Shown here: positions 6,145 to 12,095 of the stretch, one piece after another
How positions within the stretch are numbered: position 1 is the stretch's first letter
Layout: each line of letters opens with the position of its first letter
Origin: Microbacteriaceae bacterium
GTDB taxonomy: Bacteria > Actinomycetota > Actinomycetes > Actinomycetales > Microbacteriaceae
Length of the DNA: 12,095 bases
Assembly: GCA_025463665.1 (NCBI GenBank)
Contig: JAODAY010000290.1
Location: forward strand, 1 to 12,095
Direction of reading: 5' to 3'
Program-made: the position numbers and the translations under genes
Notes under the pieces: model-generated
Told to the model about the DNA's origin: nothing
Databases searched by the model: none
The model's input: only the letters and a program-made list of their open reading frames with translations

Positions 6145-7476
6145 ATGTCACACAAAGAACTCGTCGTTGTCATTACGGGAGCCTCGAGCGGTATCGGCCG
6201 GGCGACGGCCCTGCGGTTCGCGCGTCAGAAGGCGTGCCTGGTGCTCGCCAGCAGGCGCGATGAGGCCCTGCAGCAATTAGTCGACGAGTGCGTTGCGCTG
6301 GGTGCCCAGGCGGTTTCGCTCCAGACGGATGTCACGAACGCCGTCGCGCTCGAGGCTCTTGCCGAGACATCCGTAGAGAATTTCGGCCGAATCGACGTGT
6401 GGGTGAACTGCGCGGCCGTGTCGCTGTTCGGGCGTTTCGCGGAGGTACCGCTCGAGGACTTCCGGCGCGTGATCGATGTCAACGTGATGGGCTACGTGCA
6501 TGGGGCGCGGGCGGCACTCGAGGTGATGACGGAGCAGAGGCGCGGCGTGATCATCAACGTCGCGTCGATCGTGGGGGAGGTGCCGCAGCCGTACACGGCT
6601 GCCTACGGTATGTCGAAGGCGGCAGTGCGCGCTCTCGGCGTGAGCCTGCGCCAGGAGTTCGCCCTTCAAAAGCTCAAGGGCATCAAGGTGGTGACCGTGT
6701 CGCCGCCCACTGTGGACACGCCGTTCTTCCGGCACGCCGCCAACTACACCGGACGCGCCGTCCTCGCCATGCCGCCGGTCTACAGCGTCGATCGAGTCGC
6801 GAAGGCGATCGTCGACGCGGCGAAAAGGCCGCGGCCGGAAGTGGTGGTCGGCGCGAGCGGTTCCGCCCTGGTGAAGCAGCACCGCCGGCACCCCGTCGCG
6901 GTGGAGGCGCAGATGGCGATGCAGGTCGAGAAGACACACCTGTCCCGCACGGAGCCAGCGGAAGACGGCTCGGGCAATCTCTACGAACCGGGGGTGACCT
7001 CCGATGCGACCGCGACGGGCGGATGGCACGGCAGGGCGCACTCGAACAAGCGGTGGCTGGTCGCGGCGCTGCTGCTCGGCGGAGGGGTGATCATTGTCAC
7101 ACGCAGCGAGGGGGCTCGCCGCCTTGCGACGACACTCGCCGCATCCGCCGTCGTGAGCAAGCTGCCCCTGGGGCACCTCGTACTGGTTGCATCCGCCCTG
7201 TCGAAGCTGGCGGGAACCCAAACCGAGGACGGGTCAGGTGCCGACGACGGGGCGGGTCGCCGGACGATCCTCAGTTCGCGCTCGTCGGATGTCGCCGGTT
7301 CCCGCTCGGGGAAGGCTGCACGAAACAAGAAGCAGTCCTCCTCCGCACAAGCGGGCAGGCGTTCCACCGCCGACATGAAGCGCAGCGCCGCCGAGTCGAA
7401 GGCACTCTCGAAGAAGGCACAGCGCAACTGGTTGCGCATCGCCCGCTCTCTCGAGAAGTCGTCGAAAGGCCAGTAG
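6145..7476 (+). CDS. Short-chain dehydrogenase/reductase with C-terminal hydrophobic and basic extension
   Basis: A 443-residue protein. Residues 1 to about 240 form a classical SDR Rossmann domain. It has the cofactor loop TGASSGIG at 11-18, NCAAV at 88-92 in place of NAG, and catalytic S141, Y154 and K158 (YGMSK). Such enzymes use NAD(P)H to oxidise or reduce an alcohol/carbonyl substrate, here unknown. About 200 residues follow that ordinary SDRs lack. These are a linker with THLSRTEPAEDGSGNLYEP (264-282), a hydrophobic stretch WLVAALLLGGGVIIV (304-318), a second apolar segment (about 327-356), and a Ser/Lys/Arg-rich tail to the end. This suggests membrane attachment, with the basic tail possibly contacting membrane or nucleic acid. 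ATG 6145 is chosen because AGGGAG lies eight bases upstream and the Rossmann fold begins at once. The gene is divergent from the GH15 gene and convergent with the HNH gene. Confidence 0.88.
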   Translation: MSHKELVVVITGASSGIGRATALRFARQKACLVLASRRDEALQQLVDECVALGAQAVSLQTDVTNAVALEALAETSVENFGRIDVWVNCAAVSLFGRFAEVPLEDFRRVIDVNVMGYVHGARAALEVMTEQRRGVIINVASIVGEVPQPYTAAYGMSKAAVRALGVSLRQEFALQKLKGIKVVTVSPPTVDTPFFRHAANYTGRAVLAMPPVYSVDRVAKAIVDAAKRPRPEVVVGASGSALVKQHRRHPVAVEAQMAMQVEKTHLSRTEPAEDGSGNLYEPGVTSDATATGGWHGRAHSNKRWLVAALLLGGGVIIVTRSEGARRLATTLAASAVVSKLPLGHLVLVASALSKLAGTQTEDGSGADDGAGRRTILSSRSSDVAGSRSGKAARNKKQSSSAQAGRRSTADMKRSAAESKALSKKAQRNWLRIARSLEKSSKGQ

Positions 7477-7478
7477 CC

Positions 7479-7520
7479 GTAACCCAGGAGTTGTAACCCA
7501 GGAGTTGTAACCCAGGAGTT
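7479..7520. repeat. Perfect 3 x 14-bp tandem repeat after the SDR stop
   Basis: GTAACCCAGGAGTT is repeated exactly at 7479, 7493 and 7507. It starts two bases after the SDR stop codon. The first copy places a second in-frame TAA at 7480-7482. The later copies are out of frame because the period is 14. Confidence 0.93.
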
Positions 7521-7532
7521 GGGCGTCAGAAC

Positions 7533-7577
7533 GGAATGGATCAGGCCGGAATGGGTCAGGCCGGAATGGGTCAGAAC
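7533..7577. repeat. 3 x 15-bp tandem repeat overlapping the HNH gene stop
   Basis: GGAATGGATCAGGCC (7533), GGAATGGGTCAGGCC (7548) and GGAATGGGTCAGAAC (7563) are adjacent, with a degenerate partial unit before them (GGCGTCAGAAC, 7522-7532). The last unit contains the stop codon of the minus-strand HNH gene. With the preceding 14-bp repeat it fills nearly the whole 94-bp convergent gap. Confidence 0.92.
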
Positions 7578-9328
7578 GGGAGACGCTCACCGCCCTCTCC
7601 CTCGCCTAGCTCGTCCGATGGCTTCTTCCACACCCCGGGAGCCTCCGGGGTGCCGAACACTAGTTGGTTCATCGGATGCGTGACATAGACCTTTCCGCTT
7701 GGGGTGGTCCACTCGATGTCACCGTTGCCGAGGTTGTGCACATGCACCCGGGTATGGTGCCGCCGTCGGTGGCATGTGGGGCACAGATGGCACAGGTTGC
7801 TGATCTGCGTCTTGCCACCGGTCGAGTGTTCTACGTTGTGGTCGACGTCGCAGTTCTTAGCCGACTTGTTGCAGGTGACGCCGCGGCAGGTCTCGTCTTG
7901 CACTCGGAGCGCGAGACGCAGGTCGGCGGGCACCGCGTAGGTCGTGCGATCGATGTCGATAATGGAACTCGTCACGGGATGAATCAGGATGCGAGTGAAG
8001 CTGGGCGCATGGCGAGCAAGATCCCGCGCCGTCTCGGGATCGATCGGGCCGTAGCCCTCCAGGGTGCCCGCCTCCTCGTTCTTGCCCAGGAGCGTGAGAA
8101 CAGGCACCGTAACGAGCACCTTGGGCCTGATGCCATGCCCCACGTTGCGGCCCATGCCGGGACCCCACGGCGGGGCGGCGACATCGCGGGCTGTGGGGGG
8201 CTCCCCTCCGCCGCACGTCGTGGCCGACGCCGAAGCAGACTCCGTGGCATCCGTCAGCGGAGTGTCATCGGCACCGACCTCTTTGTCGACGCCGTCGAGT
8301 GCCGAGTCGCCGATCGGCGACGCCAGGAACTCCCCGGCCGCAGTGGCGGAGCAGGTGTCACCCATCAGGAGCAGATCGGCGAGTGCGTCCGCTCTCTTCT
8401 GGCCATCGTGGCGATCGTCGCCGACGTTATCGTGATGGCCGGTGCCATCGTCATGGACGGCGATCGAGGTGAGCCGGTCGAACGCCGCGTAGGCGATCTC
8501 TGCGCTCAGGTACGCCGTGAGGTGGGCCATGCCATCTGCTTCCGGCGTGACCCAGACGCGACGCTCCGATAGCTCGTGGCGGTGGCGATCGACGATCGAT
8601 TCCGGGTGCAGTGACTCCCGCTTCTTGCGAGCCACGGTTGTGAATTTGCTCACGGTGAGGTTTCTGGCGTACGGCAGCACTGCTTCTTCGAAGTCACCTC
8701 GCGCCTCTTCGGGAATCGACTCCGCCTGAGCGACCATGACCGAAGCGTGCCGCCCACTGATTTCACCGAGGCGTAGCGCCTCAGCCGTTCGAGGCAGCTC
8801 GTGGAGGAGGATTTTGCCCTCCCACAGCAAGATTGCCACCGTTGACGCGGGCAACCGCAACGCACACGAAAGCTCGAACATCAGTTCCTCGCGCGCCTGC
8901 ACGATGGCGTTCCAGCCATGCGGTTGAGCGCTGACTGCGTCGGGTCCACCCAGCGAGGCGACGATCTGGTTCTCGCTCACCTGCCGGAGTTGGTCGAGCT
9001 TCACGTACCGCCGATAGAGGGCAGCAGCGATCGCTGCATCTTCGTCGATGACATCGTCGAGGATGACGCTAAACAGTTCCATGGCCGGATCGAGCGGACG
9101 CGCCTCCTCGGGTTCGGGCGCGGAGGGTTCGGTAACGGCGGGTTCGGGCACGGCGGCGTCCGGAACGGCGGCCGGAACGGACCCGCTGGGCGGTGCTGCG
9201 GCGGCCGGCGCGACTATTGTCGAGGTGCGACGAGCCGCGGCGGCCCGCAGAGTGTGGGCGCGTGGCCCAGCCGGACCACCCCGAGGGGGAGAGGTCGAAG
9301 ACCTCAAAACACTGGTGTGTGGAGTCAT
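7571..9328 (-). CDS. DUF222 (13E12-type) HNH endonuclease-like protein
   Basis: A 585-residue protein of the DUF222/13E12-repeat family common in actinobacteria, often in many copies. An Ala/Pro-rich N-terminus (about 1-80) precedes the helical DUF222 region (about 84-330, including ALRLPASTVAILLWEGKILL). The C-terminal HNH domain (about 478-530) has C481, C486, C516 and C519 as a likely zinc site. Its D496-H497, N511, H520 and H524 make up the HNH core, so nuclease residues are intact. The biological role of the family is not established; mobility or DNA repair have been suggested. A His/Asp/Gly-rich insert (about 292-311) and a low-complexity stretch (about 335-395) interrupt the middle. 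ATG 9328 has no ribosome-binding site, but a promoter-like pair ends seven bases upstream, which fits a leaderless message. Met83 is an alternative start without a well-placed ribosome site. Confidence 0.88.
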   Translation of the reverse strand: MTPHTSVLRSSTSPPRGGPAGPRAHTLRAAAARRTSTIVAPAAAAPPSGSVPAAVPDAAVPEPAVTEPSAPEPEEARPLDPAMELFSVILDDVIDEDAAIAAALYRRYVKLDQLRQVSENQIVASLGGPDAVSAQPHGWNAIVQAREELMFELSCALRLPASTVAILLWEGKILLHELPRTAEALRLGEISGRHASVMVAQAESIPEEARGDFEEAVLPYARNLTVSKFTTVARKKRESLHPESIVDRHRHELSERRVWVTPEADGMAHLTAYLSAEIAYAAFDRLTSIAVHDDGTGHHDNVGDDRHDGQKRADALADLLLMGDTCSATAAGEFLASPIGDSALDGVDKEVGADDTPLTDATESASASATTCGGGEPPTARDVAAPPWGPGMGRNVGHGIRPKVLVTVPVLTLLGKNEEAGTLEGYGPIDPETARDLARHAPSFTRILIHPVTSSIIDIDRTTYAVPADLRLALRVQDETCRGVTCNKSAKNCDVDHNVEHSTGGKTQISNLCHLCPTCHRRRHHTRVHVHNLGNGDIEWTTPSGKVYVTHPMNQLVFGTPEAPGVWKKPSDELGEGEGGERLPF

Positions 9329-9335
9329 GCCAGAA

Positions 9336-9364
9336 AGTTAACGATGCCCACCGACATTGGTCAC
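9336..9364 (-). promoter_or_regulatory. Possible leaderless promoter for the HNH gene
   Basis: On the minus strand GTGACC (9359-9364), a 17-base spacer, and TTAACT (9336-9341) resemble -35 and -10 boxes (4/6 and 3/6). Only seven bases separate the -10 from the ATG at 9328, so transcription would start at or next to the start codon. This agrees with the missing ribosome-binding site. Confidence 0.4.
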
Positions 9365-9399
9365 CCGATTCGCCACCACCTGTGGAGAAGTCGACCTGA

Positions 9400-9744
9400 T
9401 TAGCCCACGTCGGAGATGAGCTTCACGACCGTCAGCAACACCACCGAATCAGCCTCGGCATCGACCGAATGCATGCCCTCGGGCAGGATCATCACGTCGC
9501 CGGGCGACCCATTCCAGAAAATCTCACCCGACCGCAGGGTCACCCGACCGATCAGCACCTGCAGTGTTGCTTCTCCGGGATTCTGGTGCTCCGAGAGGCT
9601 CTCTCCCGCACGCAGAGCGATGACCGTCTGCCGCAATCGGCGCTCGTGACCCCCATAGATCGTGCTGGCGCTGCGACCGCTCGATGCGTCGAGGGCCGAC
9701 TTGAGCTCTTGGCGCGCGAGCGCAGTGAGCGATACCTTCTGCAT
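9400..9744 (-). CDS. Small cupin-domain protein
   Basis: A 114-residue single-domain cupin. Motif 1 is seen as GESLSEHQNPGEATLQVLIG (about 47-66), with H53 and E58 as candidate metal ligands. The second His of the usual HxH is replaced by Asn (HQN). Motif 2 is GDVMILPEGMH (82-92), giving H92. A two-His-one-Glu metal site is therefore possible but incomplete compared with the classical pattern. Related short cupins are often called cytoplasmic sensors or antioxidant-type proteins, with no firm function, and none is assigned here. The ATG has a very strong ribosome-binding site (GGAGGA, six bases upstream). It lies 36 bp after the DUF429 gene on the same strand, so the two may share a transcript. 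Confidence 0.85.
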   Translation of the reverse strand: MQKVSLTALARQELKSALDASSGRSASTIYGGHERRLRQTVIALRAGESLSEHQNPGEATLQVLIGRVTLRSGEIFWNGSPGDVMILPEGMHSVDAEADSVVLLTVVKLISDVG

Positions 9745-9780
9745 GATTCGTCCTCCGGGTGCTTTCGCCTTAGTCTGCTC

Positions 9781-10845
9781 CTAGTGGGCCTCTTCGTGAG
9801 CCTCGCGTGAGGGAATTCGCTCGGGCTGAACGACGGCGCTGTGCCCCTTCGGGGGCAGCCCGTGGCTCCTGTCGAGGGTCTCGAGCGCCGCGATCAGCTT
9901 CTTGCGAGCCTCCTTGTAGCGAGCGGTGTCGCTGGAATCAGCCGCCGACGCGATCGCCCTCGCGGCTGAGAGGAGCGCGTCACCCGCCCGGTGCTGCGCG
10001 GTCGGCTTCGGCCGCTTCCGTGGCTTCACTGCTCCTTCTCGCTGCTCGGCCCTCGCCGGGGCGATGATGACCGGACGACGACCCTGCTGATCCGGCACGG
10101 CACTCGCGCCAAGAATCTGGCAACGCTCAAGCCCGTGGCGAGACCAGAGAGCCGCGGTCCAGGCACACAAGGCGGCGTCTGCCAGGTCTTCACGGCGCTT
10201 CTGCCGCTTATCCCTGGTCGCCCGGGAGCCGAGCAGCGGACGCGTGGCGGGGTGCGTCGACAGGTCGAGTGCGGGGGTGGATGTCGCGAGCCGCTTCATT
10301 TTTCTGAGCAACTCGTCGCACTCCTCTGCCCTGAACTCGCGCCTGTGGGCGACCGGAAGCGCGAGGTCGAACCGCTTGTAGGCCGGACGCTCCTCGTCGT
10401 AACCGAATTCCGGCGCCCCAACGAGCGTCGTGTACGGGTAGCACTCAAAGAAGCTGATGGCGTCGGCGGCCACCGGCGCGATCCCGTCGGTGTAGACGAA
10501 TCCAATCGCCTCGAGTTTGTCGCGCAGGGACACGCCGCCCGTCCACTCCCGGGTCAAGTTGGTCGGACTGGCGTACACCTGCCACGACCCGTAGCTGTGA
10601 GCGAGGTCTCGTTCGCACTCGCGCATGCCGGTCGCGTTGGTGATCACGAGAGGCGAGTTGATCGCGATCACGTCGCCGGGTCTGGCGTTTCGGTGCAGCC
10701 AGGCGGCGATGTTCTTGATGCCTCGTGCACCATCGGCGTTCACCACCGTGCCGGCATCGTCGATAATGACGATTCCGGTCTCCTGAGGGCGCCACCCGTC
10801 GATTCCCTCGCTCCAGGCCAGGTCGACGCCGATGTAGCGCGTCAC
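9781..10845 (-). CDS. DUF429 family protein (predicted RNase H-like fold)
   Basis: A 354-residue protein beginning with the DUF429 signature RYIGVDLAW (D8). NSPLVITNATGMRECERDL (63-81), FECYPYTTLVG (133-143) and REDLADAALCAWTAAL (218-233, D220/D223) follow. The family is predicted to have an RNase H-like fold and nuclease activity, but no member is well characterised to my knowledge. Relatives usually read D-A-P where this protein reads N63-S64-P65, so one predicted acidic residue is lost. After about residue 245 there is a variable tail with a basic patch (KPRKRPKP, 274-281) and a helical segment (about 285-325). The GTG at 10845 is preferred because the conserved domain starts at once. A GTG at 10908 in the same frame would add 21 residues with no family resemblance and no ribosome site. 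The ribosome signal of the chosen start is also weak (GGCGGT), so the start is uncertain. Confidence 0.78.
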   Translation of the reverse strand: MTRYIGVDLAWSEGIDGWRPQETGIVIIDDAGTVVNADGARGIKNIAAWLHRNARPGDVIAINSPLVITNATGMRECERDLAHSYGSWQVYASPTNLTREWTGGVSLRDKLEAIGFVYTDGIAPVAADAISFFECYPYTTLVGAPEFGYDEERPAYKRFDLALPVAHRREFRAEECDELLRKMKRLATSTPALDLSTHPATRPLLGSRATRDKRQKRREDLADAALCAWTAALWSRHGLERCQILGASAVPDQQGRRPVIIAPARAEQREGAVKPRKRPKPTAQHRAGDALLSAARAIASAADSSDTARYKEARKKLIAALETLDRSHGLPPKGHSAVVQPERIPSREAHEEAH

Positions 10846-10932
10846 GAGGCACCGCCGTGACCGCGCCACAACTGGGATCGGATTCGTGCGGAGGGGGGTT
10901 TCGGGCACCCGCTCGGGAGGACAGGGTAAGTC

Positions 10933-10954
10933 ATGAGTAAAGATTAGAACTCAT
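10933..10954. promoter_or_regulatory. Inverted repeat ATGAGT-10-ACTCAT upstream of the DUF429 gene
   Basis: ATGAGT (10933-10938) and ACTCAT (10949-10954) are perfect inverted arms with a 10-base A/T-rich spacer. One arm lies within the -35/-10 spacer of the candidate promoter and the other just downstream of its -10, so a bound dimer would block transcription. It is one of the few A/T-rich patches in the window. Confidence 0.4.
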
Positions 10955-10968
10955 AGCGGAGATTGCAA
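10941..10968 (-). promoter_or_regulatory. Candidate promoter for the DUF429-cupin genes
   Basis: On the minus strand TTGCAA (10963-10968), a 16-base spacer and TAATCT (10941-10946) form a moderate promoter-like pair. Transcription would start near 10935, about 90 bases before the preferred GTG start. The -10 match is only 3 of 6, so confidence is limited. Confidence 0.35.
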
Positions 10969-10999
10969 CGGATTGTCGCCTTTTATCGCGGCGATTCCG
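10969..10999 (-). terminator. Imperfect hairpin downstream of the penicillin-binding protein gene
   Basis: CGGATTGTCGCC (10969-10980) and GGCGATTCCG (10990-10999) pair over nine positions (CGGA and TCGCC) with a small asymmetric internal loop and a nine-base terminal loop. It begins 20 bases after the PBP stop codon on the minus strand. No T-tract follows, so it is a possible rather than a clear terminator. Confidence 0.4.
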
Positions 11000-11019
11000 T
11001 GCTTATTCACATGAAGGGG

Positions 11020-12095
11020 CTAGTCGTCGTCGCCCGAATCGGCCTCGGGGCTCGGAGTCGGTGCCGCGGGCGGCGGCGTCGTTGGCGCCGGTGTCGCCGA
11101 CGGCGGAGTCACCACGGCCGCGTCATCCGTCTTCTTGACGACGCGCCTGCCGCTTACGAGAGCCGGATCAGGATCGGGGAATTCGCCGCCTCGGTATTCG
11201 GGATTCGCGTTCAGCGACTGGAGCATCGCCTTGAAGACCACAAACTTCACGTTGGCGCCGTTCGTTCCGGCGATAGTCACACGCCGGAGGCTCTGCTCGC
11301 CAGCGGGGTTCTTCGAGGTTCGTTTCTGCTGGTCGCCCTCGATATTGCCGACCCAGACCGCGATCGCAGCCTTGGTCGTACCCCCGATAAGCCAGTTCTG
11401 GTAGGAACCGTCTGTCGTGCCGGTCTTGCCCATCACCGGCACGCCATCGCGCGGGTTGGCCGACGTTGCGGTTCCATTCTTGAAAACGTTCTCGAGAGCG
11501 TATGCCGTGGTCGCCGCAACATTGGGTTCGAGGACTGCGGCGCAGGCAGGGGCCTGGCCACCGAGATCGTTGCCCTCGGCATCCACGATCTTGTCGACCG
11601 CGGTTGGCTCGCAGTAGGTGCCGTTTGATGCGACGGTCGCGATGGCGCTGGCCATGGCCAGCGGGGAGCTCTCGTTGGTTCCGAGAATCGTGGGGGGAAG
11701 TGTCTCGAGCTCGCCGCCGTCGGCGCGATGCGCACCCATCGCCTTCGCGAGGTCCCGGATCTCGCACAGGTCGAGCTTCTGCGCCATGCTCACGAAGGAC
11801 CCGTTGATCGAGCGCGTGATGGAGTTGAGCGCTGTCTGCGAACCGCCGTAGCCGTCCGTGTCGTTGCCGACGGGGAAGGGTGAACCGACGCCCGGAACGC
11901 CGTAGCACTTGAAGGATGACGCGGCGAAAGTTCGCTCCGAGCCGTTGACCGTCTCGTTCAGGGTGTGTCCGGTCTGCAGCCAGCGCGCGAGCGTGAAGAT
12001 CTTGTAGGTCGATCCCGTCTGGAAGCCGGTCGAGCCGCCGAACCTCGAGTCGGTGCTGAAGTTGATGGAGGTCTCGGCGGGAGTAGCGGTGGGGG
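11020..12095 (-). CDS. Class A penicillin-binding protein, transpeptidase part (5' truncated)
   Basis: The frame is open to the window edge, leaving 357 visible C-terminal residues. All three penicillin-binding motifs are present in order. They are S-x-x-K in GSTYKIF (visible residues 27-33), S-x-N in SIN (95-97) and KTG in MGKTGTTDGSYQNWLIGGT (221-239). The enzyme cross-links peptidoglycan stem peptides at the outer face of the membrane and is inhibited by beta-lactams. A glycosyltransferase domain and membrane anchor would be expected upstream, outside the window, so calling it class A rests on likeness of the transpeptidase part to actinobacterial PBP1-type enzymes. The C-terminus is a Pro/Thr/Ala-rich linker ending in an acidic run (PEADSGDDD), as is common for such proteins. 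A GTG inside the domain at 11793 is not a real start, because the SxxK motif lies upstream of it. Confidence 0.93.
   Translation of the reverse strand, partial: PTATPAETSINFSTDSRFGGSTGFQTGSTYKIFTLARWLQTGHTLNETVNGSERTFAASSFKCYGVPGVGSPFPVGNDTDGYGGSQTALNSITRSINGSFVSMAQKLDLCEIRDLAKAMGAHRADGGELETLPPTILGTNESSPLAMASAIATVASNGTYCEPTAVDKIVDAEGNDLGGQAPACAAVLEPNVAATTAYALENVFKNGTATSANPRDGVPVMGKTGTTDGSYQNWLIGGTTKAAIAVWVGNIEGDQQKRTSKNPAGEQSLRRVTIAGTNGANVKFVVFKAMLQSLNANPEYRGGEFPDPDPALVSGRRVVKKTDDAAVVTPPSATPAPTTPPPAAPTPSPEADSGDDD

Noticed and set aside
6288..7496. 402-codon plus-strand ORF overlapping the SDR gene in another frame
   Set aside because: Arg/Gly-rich composition typical of an off-frame reading; the SDR motifs lie in the other frame with a good ribosome site.
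7479..7577. Possible CRISPR-like array
   Set aside because: Units are 14-15 bp and directly adjacent without spacers, and no cas genes are present.
7664..8572. 302-codon plus-strand ORF opposite the HNH gene
   Set aside because: It is antisense to the conserved DUF222 and HNH motifs, with no motif of its own.
7571..9328. Restriction or anti-phage defence role for the HNH gene and its neighbours
   Set aside because: No methyltransferase, helicase, sensor or toxin gene is nearby. DUF222-HNH proteins are common multi-copy genes without established defence function, and the cupin and DUF429 neighbours give no support.
9991..10860. 289-codon plus-strand ORF opposite the DUF429 gene
   Set aside because: The conserved DUF429 signatures are on the minus strand; the antisense frame is compositional.
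11020..11793. A complete 257-residue protein starting at the GTG at 11793
   Set aside because: The frame is open upstream to the window edge and contains the SxxK and SxN transpeptidase motifs, so this is the tail of a larger protein.

Overview
The window is high-GC DNA with dense genes and short intergenic gaps. It looks like a chromosomal stretch of an actinobacterium, possibly a member of the Microbacteriaceae. The reasons are a DUF222/13E12-type HNH protein, an actinobacterial-style class A penicillin-binding protein, a glucodextranase-like GH15 enzyme, and a leaderless-looking start. I cannot name a genus from sequence alone. No rRNA, tRNA, CRISPR array, transposase or phage gene was seen.

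Layout. Positions 1-492 (+) hold the 3' end of an FAD-linked (BBE-type) oxidoreductase. It converges on a major-royal-jelly/yellow-type beta-propeller gene (503-1609, -). That gene is divergent from a small, unrecognised, repeat-built protein made of S/A-Q-P-D pentapeptides (1707-1955, +). A degenerate 15-17 bp tandem array (1963-2057) separates this from a minus-strand pair. The pair is a large secreted GH15 glucodextranase/glucoamylase (2658-5927) followed 17 bp later by an NAD(P)H-dependent FMN reductase (2050-2640). A good sigma-70-type promoter lies upstream of the GH15 gene. Divergent to it is a short-chain dehydrogenase with a hydrophobic and basic C-terminal extension (6145-7476, +). 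Two more tandem arrays (14 bp x3 and 15 bp x3) separate it from a minus-strand series: DUF429 protein (9781-10845), cupin (9400-9744) and DUF222-HNH protein (7571-9328). The window ends in the transpeptidase half of a class A penicillin-binding protein (11020 to the edge, -).

How the genes work together. The GH15 enzyme and FMN reductase probably share a transcript, but no metabolic link is evident. The rest looks like unrelated housekeeping and accessory genes. No defence system or biosynthetic cluster could be supported.

The most unusual feature is a recurring habit of short tandem duplication with a period of 14-18 bp, mostly exactly 15. It occurs inside three coding regions: the oxidoreductase, the QPD protein and the GH15 signal peptide. 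It also occurs at both larger convergent gene junctions. At those junctions the repeat units overlap the stop codon of the minus-strand gene, creating extra in-frame stops and, in one case, terminator-like hairpins.
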